This document shows positions 1 through 8,409 of a stretch of 31,635 bases of DNA, one piece after another. The notes beneath the pieces were generated by a model that worked only from the letters and a program-made list of their open reading frames with translations, had not been told where the DNA came from and did no database searches. Every line of letters begins with the position of its first letter. The stretch's first letter is position 1. The stretch comes from Spirochaetota bacterium (GTDB lineage: Bacteria > Spirochaetota > UBA12135 > COTS27 > JAFLEE01), in assembly GCA_017302015.1 (NCBI GenBank), contig JAFLEE010000063.1:1-31635 (forward strand), given 5' to 3'. A program made the translations under genes and the position numbers.

Positions 1-62
1 TCTTGCTTGAACTCCCGACCGATCTTTTTCCGGGTCTTTTTCCCGGGGATTTGCTCGTCCAT
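1..62 (-). CDS. Transposase OrfA N-terminus (IS3-like), partial
   Basis: This frame starts at ATG 62 on the minus strand and runs off the window edge. Its 20 visible residues read MDEQIPGKKTRKKIGREFKQ. The basic stretch followed by (R)EFKQ matches the start of the helix-turn-helix OrfA proteins of IS3/IS911-type elements, which bind the element ends. A consensus AAGGAGG Shine-Dalgarno site lies 7-8 bases upstream, one of the strongest in the window. Too little is present to name the IS. The alternative, a chromosomal basic protein, is less likely because an inverted-repeat-like end lies just upstream. Confidence 0.55.
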   Translation of the reverse strand, partial: MDEQIPGKKTRKKIGREFKQ

Positions 63-119
63 AAACCTTCCTCCTTAGATTATCGGAAGGCTTAACTCAC
101 TGTCCACTTTATTGAGACA
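1..119 (-). mobile_element. IS3-family-like insertion sequence, one end (partial)
   Basis: The window begins inside a mobile element read leftward. Its outer end appears to be at about 119, where the minus strand reads TGTCTCAATAAAGTGGACAG. A terminal TG and an internal GTGGACA block are typical of IS3-family inverted repeats. About 57 bases inside this end lies a start codon at 62 with a strong AAGGAGG ribosome site, followed by an OrfA-like reading frame. The element lies across the 3' end of the neighbouring secreted-protein gene. Only one end is visible, so the second inverted repeat and the target duplication cannot be checked. The family call is inferred from a short sequence. Confidence 0.6.
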
Positions 120-809
120 GATCACGGTGGCCAAGGCCCCCGGGTTCCAGAAGAAGAGAACGGTATCGTAGGCCTCGAGGCCCCGGAAGAGCAGGTCCGA
201 GGGATAGGGTTCGATGGAGCGGAGCACGGGGAGGGCATTGTCGATATCGCCATAGCCGCGATTGCGCTCGAGTTCACGGATGGAGCCGTCCCAGGCGACG
301 ACATCGAATCGGATCGTGACCGCCCCGGCGCTCATCGCCTCCAGGGAACGGGCGAGCACCCCCAAGGAGATGGCGAGGCGATTGGTGGCCCCTTCGCTCC
401 GCCAGGCGCGGACGGGGACGCCTTCCCATTCCGCCTCGAGAGCGCCCACCGCCAAGACCAGGATCCGGTGCACCGTCGCGCAGGCGGGCATGGGGAGCGC
501 GGCACGGGCCGCGACGAGTTGGGAGGGCAAAAAGCCCCGCGCCGTATGGTCGAAGTACCTCGCCTCGCCGGGGTGCAGAACGAGGTAGGTCTCGACAGAT
601 CCGTATAAGTCCGAGGCCCGGTCGAAATCCGAGGCGGCGAAGGCCGCATGGGCGTCCGCATAGCGTTTTTTGGCGGCGCGATAATCGGCCGGGACCGGGA
701 GCGACTCGGCGCCGAGATGGCCAGAATAGAAGACGAAGGAGAGACCGAGTAGGACGGCGCGCGCGAGGAAACCTGTTTCTAGGCGGCGCATTCCTTTCGA
801 GCTAACCAT
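75..809 (-). CDS. Secreted hypothetical protein, 3' end cut by an IS
   Basis: Function not recognised. The 244-aa frame opens with a basic stretch and a hydrophobic segment (about residues 14-34, ARAVLLGLSFVFYSGHLGAES) that looks like a signal peptide. An alternative ATG lies at 791. The mature part has a short helical, TPR-like stretch (about 45-75, Ala/Tyr/Asp rich) and then an alpha/beta region with VHRILVLAVGALEAEWEG. The native sequence seems to stop near VI, at about base 120. The last 13 residues (from CLNKVDSELSLPII) are encoded by the IS end, so the original C-terminus is missing. The product is probably a truncated, non-functional remnant. It lies downstream of the glycosidase gene on the same strand, 69 bases away. 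Confidence 0.6.
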   Translation of the reverse strand: MVSSKGMRRLETGFLARAVLLGLSFVFYSGHLGAESLPVPADYRAAKKRYADAHAAFAASDFDRASDLYGSVETYLVLHPGEARYFDHTARGFLPSQLVAARAALPMPACATVHRILVLAVGALEAEWEGVPVRAWRSEGATNRLAISLGVLARSLEAMSAGAVTIRFDVVAWDGSIRELERNRGYGDIDNALPVLRSIEPYPSDLLFRGLEAYDTVLFFWNPGALATVICLNKVDSELSLPII

Positions 810-878
810 CGATTGAATGCATATGTCCAGCCAAAGGGAAGGTGGTTCCGCTCCCTCTAGGCCCTGTGGGCGCGCGGC

Positions 879-2951
879 TTAGGGCGCAACCCTCCCGGTC
901 GATTCCTGGGCCGCCCCGCGCGCCTCGCCGGAGTGGACGGCCCCGTCCATGGTGCGCAGCCCCGCATAGCGGCAGGTTCCCCAGCTCGGGGGCACGGCCC
1001 CGTGCTTCACCACCCGGCCGCCGTAGTCGCAGATGAGCGCGTCCTGCACCGCCTGCATGAAGAGGCCGTGGCTCGTGACGTAATGCACCCAAGGACGCCG
1101 CCGGTAGGCGTCGAGATCCCCGAAACTGGACGGATCGCAGGACGTTTCGAAGGCCTGGAGGTAATCCGCATCCACCGCGTGGTAGCGCTGCAGGTTCGCG
1201 CTCATTTCGCCCAGGCCCGCCGCATCGCCGGCGTGGGCGGCCGAAGCGAGGTAGGCCCAGAGCGTCCAGCCGTGATAATGTCCGCGGCGGGAATCCCGGC
1301 AGAGATCGAGCCGGTGCGCGCGGTAGGCATGGAGGGCATGAGGATGGGGCGCCTCGAACGGGAGCACGAAGAGCGGATTCACCTGGACGGGATGCTTCTG
1401 GCGGCCGAGGGGGTCCCCCGCGACGCTCTCATCGTTGCCGCACACGCCCAGTTCGGGGTGCATGAGCCGGGCGTAGGCCAAGCCATCCCTTAAGATGGCC
1501 GCCCACCTCGGGGCATCGGGATCCCCGAGGCCGGCCTCGCGTAGGAGCGCGAGGGCCGCGCCCAGGGCGTACTCGGCGGCGAAGAGCCCGCAAAGATAAT
1601 TCCGCTGGTTCGGCGCCCCCATCTCGTCCTGGCCCATGCTGGGCTCCATGAAGAGATCCCAGGCCCCGTCGGCGTTGCGCTCCAGGCCCGAAGCGTAGAA
1701 ACGCGCCGTGGAAAGGGCCATGGGAAGGGCGACATCCCGGGTGAAGGCGGGGTCGCCCAGGTGTCGCGCCTTTTCCACCGCCATGCGCACGACGGTGCTC
1801 GCATTGTGGATCTCGTATTGGTACCAATTCGGTTCGCCCGGACGATCGGGGTCGAGGAGGTCCTGCCCGTGTTCCACCGGGAACTCCCAGGCCCAGAAGG
1901 CGCCGGGGCGATTCCAGATGCGCCGGGTAAAACGCTCCATCTCGCCCCGGAAACCGCTGAAGAATTCCACCCACGACTTGGCGATGTCCAGATGCCCGAG
2001 GCGCAGCAGGGCCGGGTGGATGTAGGAGAGGTCCTGGGGGAAGGTGTAGCCCCAGAGATTTCCCGACCAACCGCAGGGCGGCGCCGGGCAAGTCGTATCG
2101 GGCGCGTAGCTATAGAGCACGGAAGCCAAACTGCGCGCCCACAGGGATTGCAAGCGGGCATCGCCGAGTTCCACGAAGGCGTCGCCGAAGCGACGCTTCC
2201 AAGCGCCTTGCGCTTCGTCCGCGAGCGTGGCGGGATCGGGGAGTGTGGCGAGCTCCGCCTCGAGCGCCTCCCCGCGCGCCATGGGAGCGACGCCGAGGGC
2301 CAGGAAGTGAGGACCCCCGCCCCGCGGCGACCAGCGCACGCCCCTTCCTTCCGGCTCCAAAGCGGAGCCCCCGCCCAACACGCGAAGGACCACCGCGCTC
2401 TGGGCGGTTCCCAGGCGCACCGAGCCCCGCCATGAATCGGCGCCTGCGCGCCGCGTCTCCCAGGACCCGGTGAGCTGTTCGTCGTAGGATCCCTTCATGC
2501 CGGTGCACGGCGCGAAGAGGAGATCGGGCAGGCGGCCATCGATCTCGAGGAGGAGGAGGTCGGGGCGCCCCGCGTGGAAGCGCGCGCGCATTTCGTAGGC
2601 GAACCCGTCTCCCGACGCCCGTGTGGTGAGCAGGCAACGGCCCGGGGTGAAACGCTGGCTCCATTCGGTGGGGGGGGCGGGCTCCCCATCGGCGAACACG
2701 AGGCGCCCCAGGGGGATGCGGCTTTGGATCCCCAAGCGGCCCCTGTGGAAATGGCCGGAGTGCATGAGCGCCGTGAGCCCTTGCCGGGCATGGGGCGCTT
2801 CCCAACCGTTGCCCATCAGGCCCCAGGGGTCGAACGAAGCGCCCATGCGCCCGCTGCCCAGATAGGGGTGGATATGGTGGATGTCATCGCCGGGCCAGGT
2901 CGATTGGGTGTGCTCGCCCGCGGAAAGGGCGCGTTCCATGTCGGTCTTCAT
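879..2951 (-). CDS. Six-hairpin (alpha/alpha)6 glycosidase-like protein, cytoplasmic
   Basis: A protein of about 690 aa without a signal peptide. The N-terminal ~250 residues look like a beta-sandwich (HPYLGSGRMGASFDPWG, FADGEPAPPTEWSQRF). A large alpha-helical part follows, with GNLWGYTFPQDLSYIHPALL, WNRPGAFWAWEFPVEHG and EMGAPNQRNYLCGLFAAEYA. This beta-sandwich plus (alpha/alpha)6-toroid arrangement is that of clan enzymes such as GH65, GH95 and GH78. I cannot assign the family or the catalytic acids. The start is uncertain: ATGs at 3014, 2987 and 2951 are in frame and none has a good ribosome site. I prefer 2951 because the two longer starts approach or enter an operator-like inverted repeat shared with the divergent AraC gene. 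It probably hydrolyses imported oligosaccharides under that regulator. Confidence 0.55.
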   Translation of the reverse strand: MKTDMERALSAGEHTQSTWPGDDIHHIHPYLGSGRMGASFDPWGLMGNGWEAPHARQGLTALMHSGHFHRGRLGIQSRIPLGRLVFADGEPAPPTEWSQRFTPGRCLLTTRASGDGFAYEMRARFHAGRPDLLLLEIDGRLPDLLFAPCTGMKGSYDEQLTGSWETRRAGADSWRGSVRLGTAQSAVVLRVLGGGSALEPEGRGVRWSPRGGGPHFLALGVAPMARGEALEAELATLPDPATLADEAQGAWKRRFGDAFVELGDARLQSLWARSLASVLYSYAPDTTCPAPPCGWSGNLWGYTFPQDLSYIHPALLRLGHLDIAKSWVEFFSGFRGEMERFTRRIWNRPGAFWAWEFPVEHGQDLLDPDRPGEPNWYQYEIHNASTVVRMAVEKARHLGDPAFTRDVALPMALSTARFYASGLERNADGAWDLFMEPSMGQDEMGAPNQRNYLCGLFAAEYALGAALALLREAGLGDPDAPRWAAILRDGLAYARLMHPELGVCGNDESVAGDPLGRQKHPVQVNPLFVLPFEAPHPHALHAYRAHRLDLCRDSRRGHYHGWTLWAYLASAAHAGDAAGLGEMSANLQRYHAVDADYLQAFETSCDPSSFGDLDAYRRRPWVHYVTSHGLFMQAVQDALICDYGGRVVKHGAVPPSWGTCRYAGLRTMDGAVHSGEARGAAQESTGRVAP

Positions 2952-3011
2952 GCCATGAGCATAGGGGATGGGGACGCGGGGGTCCATGTCCGCCGCCGGG
3001 ATCTTGCATGT

Positions 3012-3033
3012 CATTTTCCGGTATCGGAAAATG
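3012..3033. promoter_or_regulatory. Perfect inverted repeat between divergent GH and AraC genes
   Basis: CATTTTCCG (3012-3020) and CGGAAAATG (3025-3033) are perfect 9-base arms separated by GTAT. The site lies between the likely start of the glycosidase (2951, minus) and the likely start of the AraC gene (3038, plus), where an operator serving both directions would be expected. The right arm continues as AAAATGCC, an octamer that also occurs twice in the control region of another AraC-linked gene (27227-27245). The operator role is inferred. Confidence 0.5.
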
Positions 3034-3037
3034 CCCC

Positions 3038-3883
3038 ATGTCCCTCTCCCGTCCGCAGATCGAGTTCCGAACCCCCGTGGATTATCCCCACCGCGTGCGC
3101 GTCCTTTTCGCGGGGGCCATGGCGATGGAGTCGCGCGCGCCCATCCGCCTCGTGCGACCCTATTATTTGATCCACTATGTCACCGCCGGCAGCGGCCGCG
3201 TGGCGCTCGCGGGCCGCGAGTACCGCCTGGGTCCCGGAGGGGCCTTCTTCTTCTTCCCCGGGCACTTCCATGAATATGAGCCCACGCCGCGCTGGGCCTA
3301 CGCGTGGGCCGCCTTCCAGGGGCCCGACGCCGCCGCGCTCCTGTCCTCCATCGGGGTCGACCCCACGAGGCCCGTTCTCGATGGGGGGCGGGATGCGCCC
3401 CTTCGCCTGCGCTTCGCGGAACTGCGTCAGGGGATCCAGCGGGGCACGGGCGAGGGGCTCATGGCGGCCCAATCCGCCTTTTTCGCGGCCCTGGCGCGCC
3501 TGGGGAGGCGCTCGCCGCTGGCCCCGTCGCGGCCTGCCGGCCCCCCCGATGAGCGGGTGGAACGCATGCAAACCGCGTTGGAGCGCGGTCTCGACCAGGA
3601 TCTCGACGCCACCCGCCTCGCGTCCCTCGTCGGCCTCGATCCCGACCACGCGGCGAAACTCTTCCGCCGCGCCACGGGCCGCACGCCTATGGGCATGCTG
3701 CGCGACCTGCGCATGGAGTGCGCGTGGAACCAGCTGCGCACCACGGCCCGCTCCGTCTCCGAGGTGGCCGCCTCGGTGGGTTATGGCGATCCCTTTACTT
3801 TTTCGAAGGCCTTCCACCGCCATATGGGCCTCACGCCGACGGCGTGCCGCAAAGGCGACGGCCGGAGGGATCGACCCGGGTGA
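3038..3883 (+). CDS. AraC-family transcriptional regulator (cupin sensor)
   Basis: A 281-aa regulator. Residues ~20-110 form a cupin-like sugar-sensing domain (YYLIHYVTAGSGRVALAGRE, FFFFPGHFHEYEP), and the last ~100 residues carry the two helix-turn-helix motifs of the AraC family (LDATRLASLVGLDPDHAAKL; SVSEVAASVGYGDPFTFSKA). The family usually activates sugar-use genes when its ligand is bound. An ATG at 3008 is in frame, but starting there would place the inverted repeat inside the gene. ATG 3038 has a weak GGAAAA six bases upstream. It diverges from the six-hairpin glycosidase gene, its most likely target. The downstream gene is convergent. Confidence 0.85.
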   Translation: MSLSRPQIEFRTPVDYPHRVRVLFAGAMAMESRAPIRLVRPYYLIHYVTAGSGRVALAGREYRLGPGGAFFFFPGHFHEYEPTPRWAYAWAAFQGPDAAALLSSIGVDPTRPVLDGGRDAPLRLRFAELRQGIQRGTGEGLMAAQSAFFAALARLGRRSPLAPSRPAGPPDERVERMQTALERGLDQDLDATRLASLVGLDPDHAAKLFRRATGRTPMGMLRDLRMECAWNQLRTTARSVSEVAASVGYGDPFTFSKAFHRHMGLTPTACRKGDGRRDRPG

Positions 3884-3963
3884 GCCGCTGCTTTCCTTCT
3901 ATATACAGAGAACCCGCGATACACCTGGAAGCCGGGTTCCCCGGATTCGGCGGGCCGACCCGG

Positions 3964-5274
3964 TCAAGGCGCGCCGAGTTTCGCCTTCAGCCGGCGGTTC
4001 CCATCCAAGAGGATCGCTAGGATTTCGTCGTTGCGTCCCTTGGCGAGGTCCATGCGGTCGACGGCTTTTTGGTCCATCGCCCGGTCGCTGGAATAGGCCC
4101 ACCAATAGACGAGGGGCACCCCCGCCTCCACCACGCCGTCGACGGCGCGCTGCACCCATTTCTTGGCCTGCTCCACCTCCGTCCAACTCTCGAAATAATC
4201 GGGGGCGGCATCCCAAATTTTTTTGTTCTTCCTCAATTGCGGCAGGGCGCCGAGTTCGCCGATCATGAGCGGCTTGCCGATGCGCCGGGCGATTTCCATA
4301 TAACCGGAGTGGTCGAGGATCGTTTCTCCGCCGTCGGGCCCGGCGATGGTGTAGCCCGGCCGATGGTTCGGATAGGAGTGGATGTCGATGAAATCCACCC
4401 CCGTCCCCTTGAAGAGGAGTTCGAAGCATTTGACCTGGTCCTCGAAGGTATCGAGTTTCCAGGACTTCTCCGTATAGCGGTGCCATTGGCTCTCGCGCAT
4501 GTACGAGCCGCCGTTATTCACCAGGCGCAGCGGATCGAGGCGTTTGATGCGGGCCGAGACGTCGCGGTAAAAATCGGAGACGTCCTTGAGGGTCGGCTGG
4601 CGGTGGCCGTTTCGGATATTCTCCTTATCGTCGCCGATGTCCGCCGCCAGGGTGGCCTCGTTCCCGATCTCCCACATGAGGATGGCCCGGCGGTCCTTGA
4701 TACGGGGGATGAACTCGTCGAGGAAGGCATCGAGGCGCTTTCGGCTGCGCGAGCCGGGGTCGCGCAGGAGCTCCCGGTTATGCTCCTCCCCCAATTCCCA
4801 TTTCCCCTTCACCAGGGCGCGGTCGTAGAACTCGTGGGCGGCGAGGGAATAGACGGCGCGGATGCCGTTCTTCTCGCAGAGATCCAGGGCCTTGTTCACG
4901 GCGGCGAAGAAGACCTTCTCTTTTTTTTCCGGGTCGGCCCAGTTCGAGGCGAAATCCCAATTCCCCCAGGGCATGCCGAAGAGGCGGATAGTCTTGAGGC
5001 CCATGCCCGCGAGTTCGGCCAGGGCCCTGTCTTGAGCCTGAACCATGGGGTCGCCCCCATCGAGGGGCTTCCCGGCCTTCGCCAAATCGTAGAGTTGCCA
5101 GAAGAGGTCGAACTTATTGAAGGATAATTCAACGAACGGTTTTCCGTCCAGGAAGGGTCGGCCGTCCTGGATCGAAAGCACGTCCGCCTTGGAAGGAGGA
5201 GCGCCCGCAAGCGCCGCGACCAGGACGAGGAGGGCGAGGGGACGAAGGCGGGCACGCATGGGGCGCCGCCTCAT
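3964..5274 (-). CDS. Secreted GH5-like glycoside hydrolase (clan GH-A)
   Basis: A 436-aa protein with a signal peptide (MRRRPMRARLRPLALLVLVA, cleavage near PSKA-DV) and a single TIM-barrel hydrolase domain resembling GH5 mannanases/cellulases. Visible features are LDGKPFVELSFNKFDLFW near the start, RLFGMPWGNWDF on an early strand, WEIGNEATL with the likely acid/base Glu206, IDIHSYPNH, MIGELGALP with the likely nucleophile Glu340, and VYWWAYSSDR on strand eight. The start at 5274 overlaps the stop of the upstream gene as ATGA, which argues for translational coupling; a longer in-frame start at 5337 would lie inside that gene. Together the pair probably attacks one plant-type polysaccharide outside the cytoplasm. 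The exact substrate cannot be read from sequence. Confidence 0.75.
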   Translation of the reverse strand: MRRRPMRARLRPLALLVLVAALAGAPPSKADVLSIQDGRPFLDGKPFVELSFNKFDLFWQLYDLAKAGKPLDGGDPMVQAQDRALAELAGMGLKTIRLFGMPWGNWDFASNWADPEKKEKVFFAAVNKALDLCEKNGIRAVYSLAAHEFYDRALVKGKWELGEEHNRELLRDPGSRSRKRLDAFLDEFIPRIKDRRAILMWEIGNEATLAADIGDDKENIRNGHRQPTLKDVSDFYRDVSARIKRLDPLRLVNNGGSYMRESQWHRYTEKSWKLDTFEDQVKCFELLFKGTGVDFIDIHSYPNHRPGYTIAGPDGGETILDHSGYMEIARRIGKPLMIGELGALPQLRKNKKIWDAAPDYFESWTEVEQAKKWVQRAVDGVVEAGVPLVYWWAYSSDRAMDQKAVDRMDLAKGRNDEILAILLDGNRRLKAKLGAP

Positions 5275-6560
5275 CGGACGGTGATGAGCGAAACCGTTTC
5301 GGGGGCGAGGGTCAGGGTCTTGCCTTTGGGGTCCCACGGAGCCTGGACGACTCCGTTGGGCGTGAGGTCATATCGGGTTCCCGTGGAGACGGGGGCGGGG
5401 AACGCGAGGGAAATTTCTTTGGGCTCTTCGGAACGATTGGCGAGGGAAACGGCCAGGAGGCCGTCGGCCCCCTTCACGGCGAAGGGGACGACACGGTCAT
5501 CTCCCGTAGAGGTCTTCAGAACTTCGCCCACCATGAACCGGTGGTACAGGCCGAAGAGGTACCCGCCCCCGAACCGCTGGAATTGGATGGACATCTTCCC
5601 GTAGGTATTGTCCGAATCATTCCAGGCGAGCAGGTAATCCACGCCCTTCGATTCGACGGCGCTCTTCAGGTACAGGGCGTCGAACACCGGGCCCCGATGG
5701 CTCACCATGAAATGCCGGGCGCTATCGGCCCGCCAATCGTAGAACATGTTCCATTCGTCGCACCAGATGGGGAGCGAGAGGCCCCGATCGGCGAGGGCCG
5801 ACCGCACCCGCGTCCGGTCGTTGGTCCAGGCCTTGTCATAGATATCCTGGGCTTCGGCCTTGGCGTCGCCGGTGGCGTAGGAGTGGTAACTATAGAAGGG
5901 CAATTCGGCGCCGACCTTGGCAAGAAGGACCGAGGCCTGGGGCGGCATGCTCCACGACCAGGCATTGGCCCCCACCCGGATGCCGGGGTCCACCTGGAGC
6001 ATGGCGGCCTTGCAGCGCAGGTAGATCCGGGCCAAATCCTCGCCGTCTTCCTTCTTTTTATAGCCCCCCAATTCGGCCTCGTTGAGGGTCTCCCACCATT
6101 CGACCTTGGCCCCGCCCAATTTGTTCACGATGGTGACGAGGCCCGCGGCCCAGGCGGCGTAATGGTCCAGGTGCGATTCGTCCAGCCGCTTATCGCCATC
6201 CTCGTCCATCCAGGCCGGCGGTTTGCATACGGTCACCATCTTGACGGGAAACAGGGGCCCCAGGGCCGCCATGACCCGCAGGATCGAATTGGTCCGCCAG
6301 CACCGGTTCGTCGTGTCGATCCATTTGGCGAGGCCCATGTTATGGAAGCGGACCACCCCGATTCCCATTTCGATGAGGTTCGACCGGTAGGAGGGATTTT
6401 CGGCCACCTCGGGGTCGATTCCGCGCCAGAGATTGATGCCGTAGAGGTTCTTCCCCGCCGCGATGCCGGTGCCCCCGCCCACGGTGATCTCCGCAGAAAA
6501 GCCGACGGAGAGCGAAAGCGGGATGAGGAACCATAGAAGAAAAGCCTTGTTCGCGGTCAT
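5271..6560 (-). CDS. Secreted clan GH-A glycosidase (GH39/GH51-like)
   Basis: A 429-aa secreted enzyme with a signal peptide (residues 1-23, FLLWFLIPLSLSVGFSA). A TIM barrel follows, with VRFHNMGLAKW, WWETLNEAELGG (likely acid/base Glu161), FYSYHSYATGD and IWCDEWNMFYDWR (likely nucleophile Glu269). The DEWN motif recalls GH51 arabinofuranosidases, while the overall layout recalls GH39 xylosidases. A small beta-sandwich (about 345-429) closes the chain, as is common in both families. The ribosome site GGGAGG lies just upstream of the ATG. It is the first gene of a two-gene operon; its stop overlaps the start of the GH5-like gene (ATGA). Arabinoxylan or a similar hemicellulose is a plausible but unproven target. 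Confidence 0.7.
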   Translation of the reverse strand: MTANKAFLLWFLIPLSLSVGFSAEITVGGGTGIAAGKNLYGINLWRGIDPEVAENPSYRSNLIEMGIGVVRFHNMGLAKWIDTTNRCWRTNSILRVMAALGPLFPVKMVTVCKPPAWMDEDGDKRLDESHLDHYAAWAAGLVTIVNKLGGAKVEWWETLNEAELGGYKKKEDGEDLARIYLRCKAAMLQVDPGIRVGANAWSWSMPPQASVLLAKVGAELPFYSYHSYATGDAKAEAQDIYDKAWTNDRTRVRSALADRGLSLPIWCDEWNMFYDWRADSARHFMVSHRGPVFDALYLKSAVESKGVDYLLAWNDSDNTYGKMSIQFQRFGGGYLFGLYHRFMVGEVLKTSTGDDRVVPFAVKGADGLLAVSLANRSEEPKEISLAFPAPVSTGTRYDLTPNGVVQAPWDPKGKTLTLAPETVSLITVR

Positions 6561-6584
6561 GGGGCCTCCCGGGCCGGAGTCTTA

Positions 6585-6625
6585 GGGGCGGGGACATTTT
6601 ACCCTCGCCCCAAGGCGCCGGCGCC
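6585..6625. other. GC-rich inverted repeats between mcp and the GH operon
   Basis: GGGGCG (6585-6590) pairs with CGCCCC (6606-6611), extendable by three base pairs with a bulge, and is followed by a perfect GGCGCCGGCGCC palindrome (6614-6625). They sit in the 120-base gap between the end of the chemotaxis gene and the GH operon. They could end transcription of the former, but no T-run follows. A TAAAAT box on the minus strand (6596-6601) lies in the loop and could be a -10 element for the GH operon. All functional readings are weak. Confidence 0.25.
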
Positions 6626-6680
6626 GAGCCCACGGAAGCCCCGGGAGGGTCCAATCCCCGGCGTGTTCCGGTTCGTGGCC

Positions 6681-8306
6681 CTACTTCGACGCCTGGGCCG
6701 CCACCGGCGCCGGGAGCGCTTTGGGCGGTTCGGCCTTCGGCGGGAGGGCCTGGCCCCGGTTCGAGAGCGCCTTCGCCTCGTCGATCTTGAAACGGCGTAC
6801 GATGGCGAAGAGTTCCTCGGCCTGGGCCGAGAGTTCCTCCGCGGCGGAGGCGGACTCCTCCACGAGGCTCGAGTTCTGCTGGGTGTTCTGGTCGAGGCTC
6901 ATGATGGTCTTGTTGATCTGTTCGACGCCGGAGAGTTGTTCCAGGCTCGCGGCGCTGATCTCGCCCACCAGGCTCTTCACTTTGTCTACGCTGGCGTTGA
7001 TCTCATCGAGGGATTCCCCCGCCCGCTTCGCCAGGGCGGACCCGGCATCCACGCGGCGGTTGCTCTCGCCGATGAGGGTATTGATCTCGCGGCTGGCCTC
7101 TTCGCTGCGTTGGGCGAGCTTGCGCACCTCCACCGCGACCACGGCGAACCCGCGGCCCTGCTCGCCCGCCCGGGCCGCCTCGATGCTGGCGTTGAGGGCC
7201 AGCAGGTTGGTCTGGAAGGCGATATTGTTCATCACCTCGATGATCTGGACCATCTTCTGGCTGGATTCGGAGATGCCCCCCATGGCCGACACGACCTCGC
7301 CGACGACGGCGACGCCCTGGCCCGCGCGGCCCGCGGCGTCGACGCTGAGTTTGCTGACCTCCTGGGCGCCCTGGGTATTGCTCTTGATGCTCGTGGCCAT
7401 CTCCTCCATGCTCGCGGCGGTCTCTTCGACGGCGGCCGCCTGCTGCTCGGTGCGGGAGGAGAGGTCTTGGTTGCCCTGGGCGATCTGCTGGGAGGCGCTC
7501 TGCACCTGGCGCGAGGCCTCGGTGATCTGCGCCATGCTCTCCTGGAGCCGGGAGACGGTCTCGTTGAGGGCCGCGGCGAGTTCGCCCACCTCGTCCTTGC
7601 TGCGCACGTCCACCGTGGCCGTCAGGTCGCCCGCGGCCACCTTGCGCGCGAAGGCCACGCCCGCGGCCAGCGGCCGGGTGATGGAGAGGGAGAGCGCCAA
7701 GCCGAGCCCGATGGCCAGGAGCACCCCGAGGCCGATGGAAAGGATCATGGTGAGGGTGGCGCGCCCCGCCGTCGCGATATTCTCGTTCGCCGTGTCTTTC
7801 GCGGCCTTGCCCTTGATGTCGAGCATGGCCTCGATATTGGCGCGCATGGCCTGGGCGAGGTCCAGCCCGCGGCCCGCCAGGAGGGCCTTCGCCTGGACGT
7901 CCTGTTTGGCGTCGTCGAGGCGCCGAACCTCCTCGAGGAGCTTCGAATACTCCTTGAACGAGGCGAAATAATCGTTATAGCAGCCGCGGCCCTTCACCGT
8001 GAGGAGGGTCTTCTCGAACTCGATGCTGCGGCGCAGGATGTCGGCCTCCATCTTGGCCATCTTTTCCGCGATGGCGCGGCGCTTCGCCGCGTCCTCCGAA
8101 TCGACGTACTCCCGGATATTGATGCGCAGGCGCTGGCTATCGAGGCAGATATAGGCGAGTTCCACCGAGGGGGCCGCCATGCGCTCGAACATCCGCACGT
8201 CCGCCAGTTCGATGGTGCGGATATTGAGGATGCCGATGAGGCCGACGACCGCCGCGATGAGGGCGATGCCGATGAAGCCGAGGACGAGTTTGAGCCCGAT
8301 GCGCAT
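6681..8306 (-). CDS. Methyl-accepting chemotaxis protein
   Basis: A 541-aa transmembrane receptor. TM1 spans about 6-28, an extracytoplasmic helical domain of the four-helix-bundle type runs from 30 to 185, and TM2 ([20 protein letters not shown]) follows at about 188-210. A HAMP linker ([20 protein letters not shown]) leads into the cytoplasmic signalling coiled coil. The hairpin tip carries the near-invariant [20 protein letters not shown] and [20 protein letters not shown] that contact CheA and CheW. Gln/Glu-rich methylation-type stretches flank the tip. The chain ends in a Pro/Ala tail without the CheR-tethering xWxxF pentapeptide. ATG 8306 is chosen because CGGAGG lies four bases upstream; a longer start at 8345 has no such site. 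No other chemotaxis gene is nearby, so the ligand is unknown; a glycan-derived signal would suit the setting. Confidence 0.92.
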   Translation of the reverse strand: MRIGLKLVLGFIGIALIAAVVGLIGILNIRTIELADVRMFERMAAPSVELAYICLDSQRLRINIREYVDSEDAAKRRAIAEKMAKMEADILRRSIEFEKTLLTVKGRGCYNDYFASFKEYSKLLEEVRRLDDAKQDVQAKALLAGRGLDLAQAMRANIEAMLDIKGKAAKDTANENIATAGRATLTMILSIGLGVLLAIGLGLALSLSITRPLAAGVAFARKVAAGDLTATVDVRSKDEVGELAAALNETVSRLQESMAQITEASRQVQSASQQIAQGNQDLSSRTEQQAAAVEETAASMEEMATSIKSNTQGAQEVSKLSVDAAGRAGQGVAVVGEVVSAMGGISESSQKMVQIIEVMNNIAFQTNLLALNASIEAARAGEQGRGFAVVAVEVRKLAQRSEEASREINTLIGESNRRVDAGSALAKRAGESLDEINASVDKVKSLVGEISAASLEQLSGVEQINKTIMSLDQNTQQNSSLVEESASAAEELSAQAEELFAIVRRFKIDEAKALSNRGQALPPKAEPPKALPAPVAAQASK

Positions 8307-8379
8307 GGGACCTCCGAGGAGCGATCTCCGGTCGGTTTGGATCATTTCCCCCGGCCGAATCGACCCTGTATTTAAGGAA

Positions 8380-8409
8380 AGTATAGGAAAGCGGCCTGAA
8401 GGATATCAA
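8380..8409 (-). promoter_or_regulatory. Candidate sigma70-type promoter for the chemotaxis gene
   Basis: On the minus strand TTGATA (8404-8409) is followed after 18 bases by TATACT (8380-8385). Transcription would begin near 8373 and give a leader of about 67 bases before the ATG at 8306. The boxes match the vegetative consensus at most positions, and the surrounding DNA is AT-rich for this genome. No sigma28-type flagellar promoter was found instead. Confidence 0.45.

Noticed and set aside
3910-3939. GAACCC/GGGTTC inverted repeat between AraC and the GH5-like gene as a terminator
   Set aside because: Arms are only six bases with an 18-base loop and there is no T-run; could be chance.
6663-8375. 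A 570-codon open frame opposite the chemotaxis gene
   Set aside because: Same cause: the sense protein is an unmistakable chemoreceptor and the antisense product is low-complexity.
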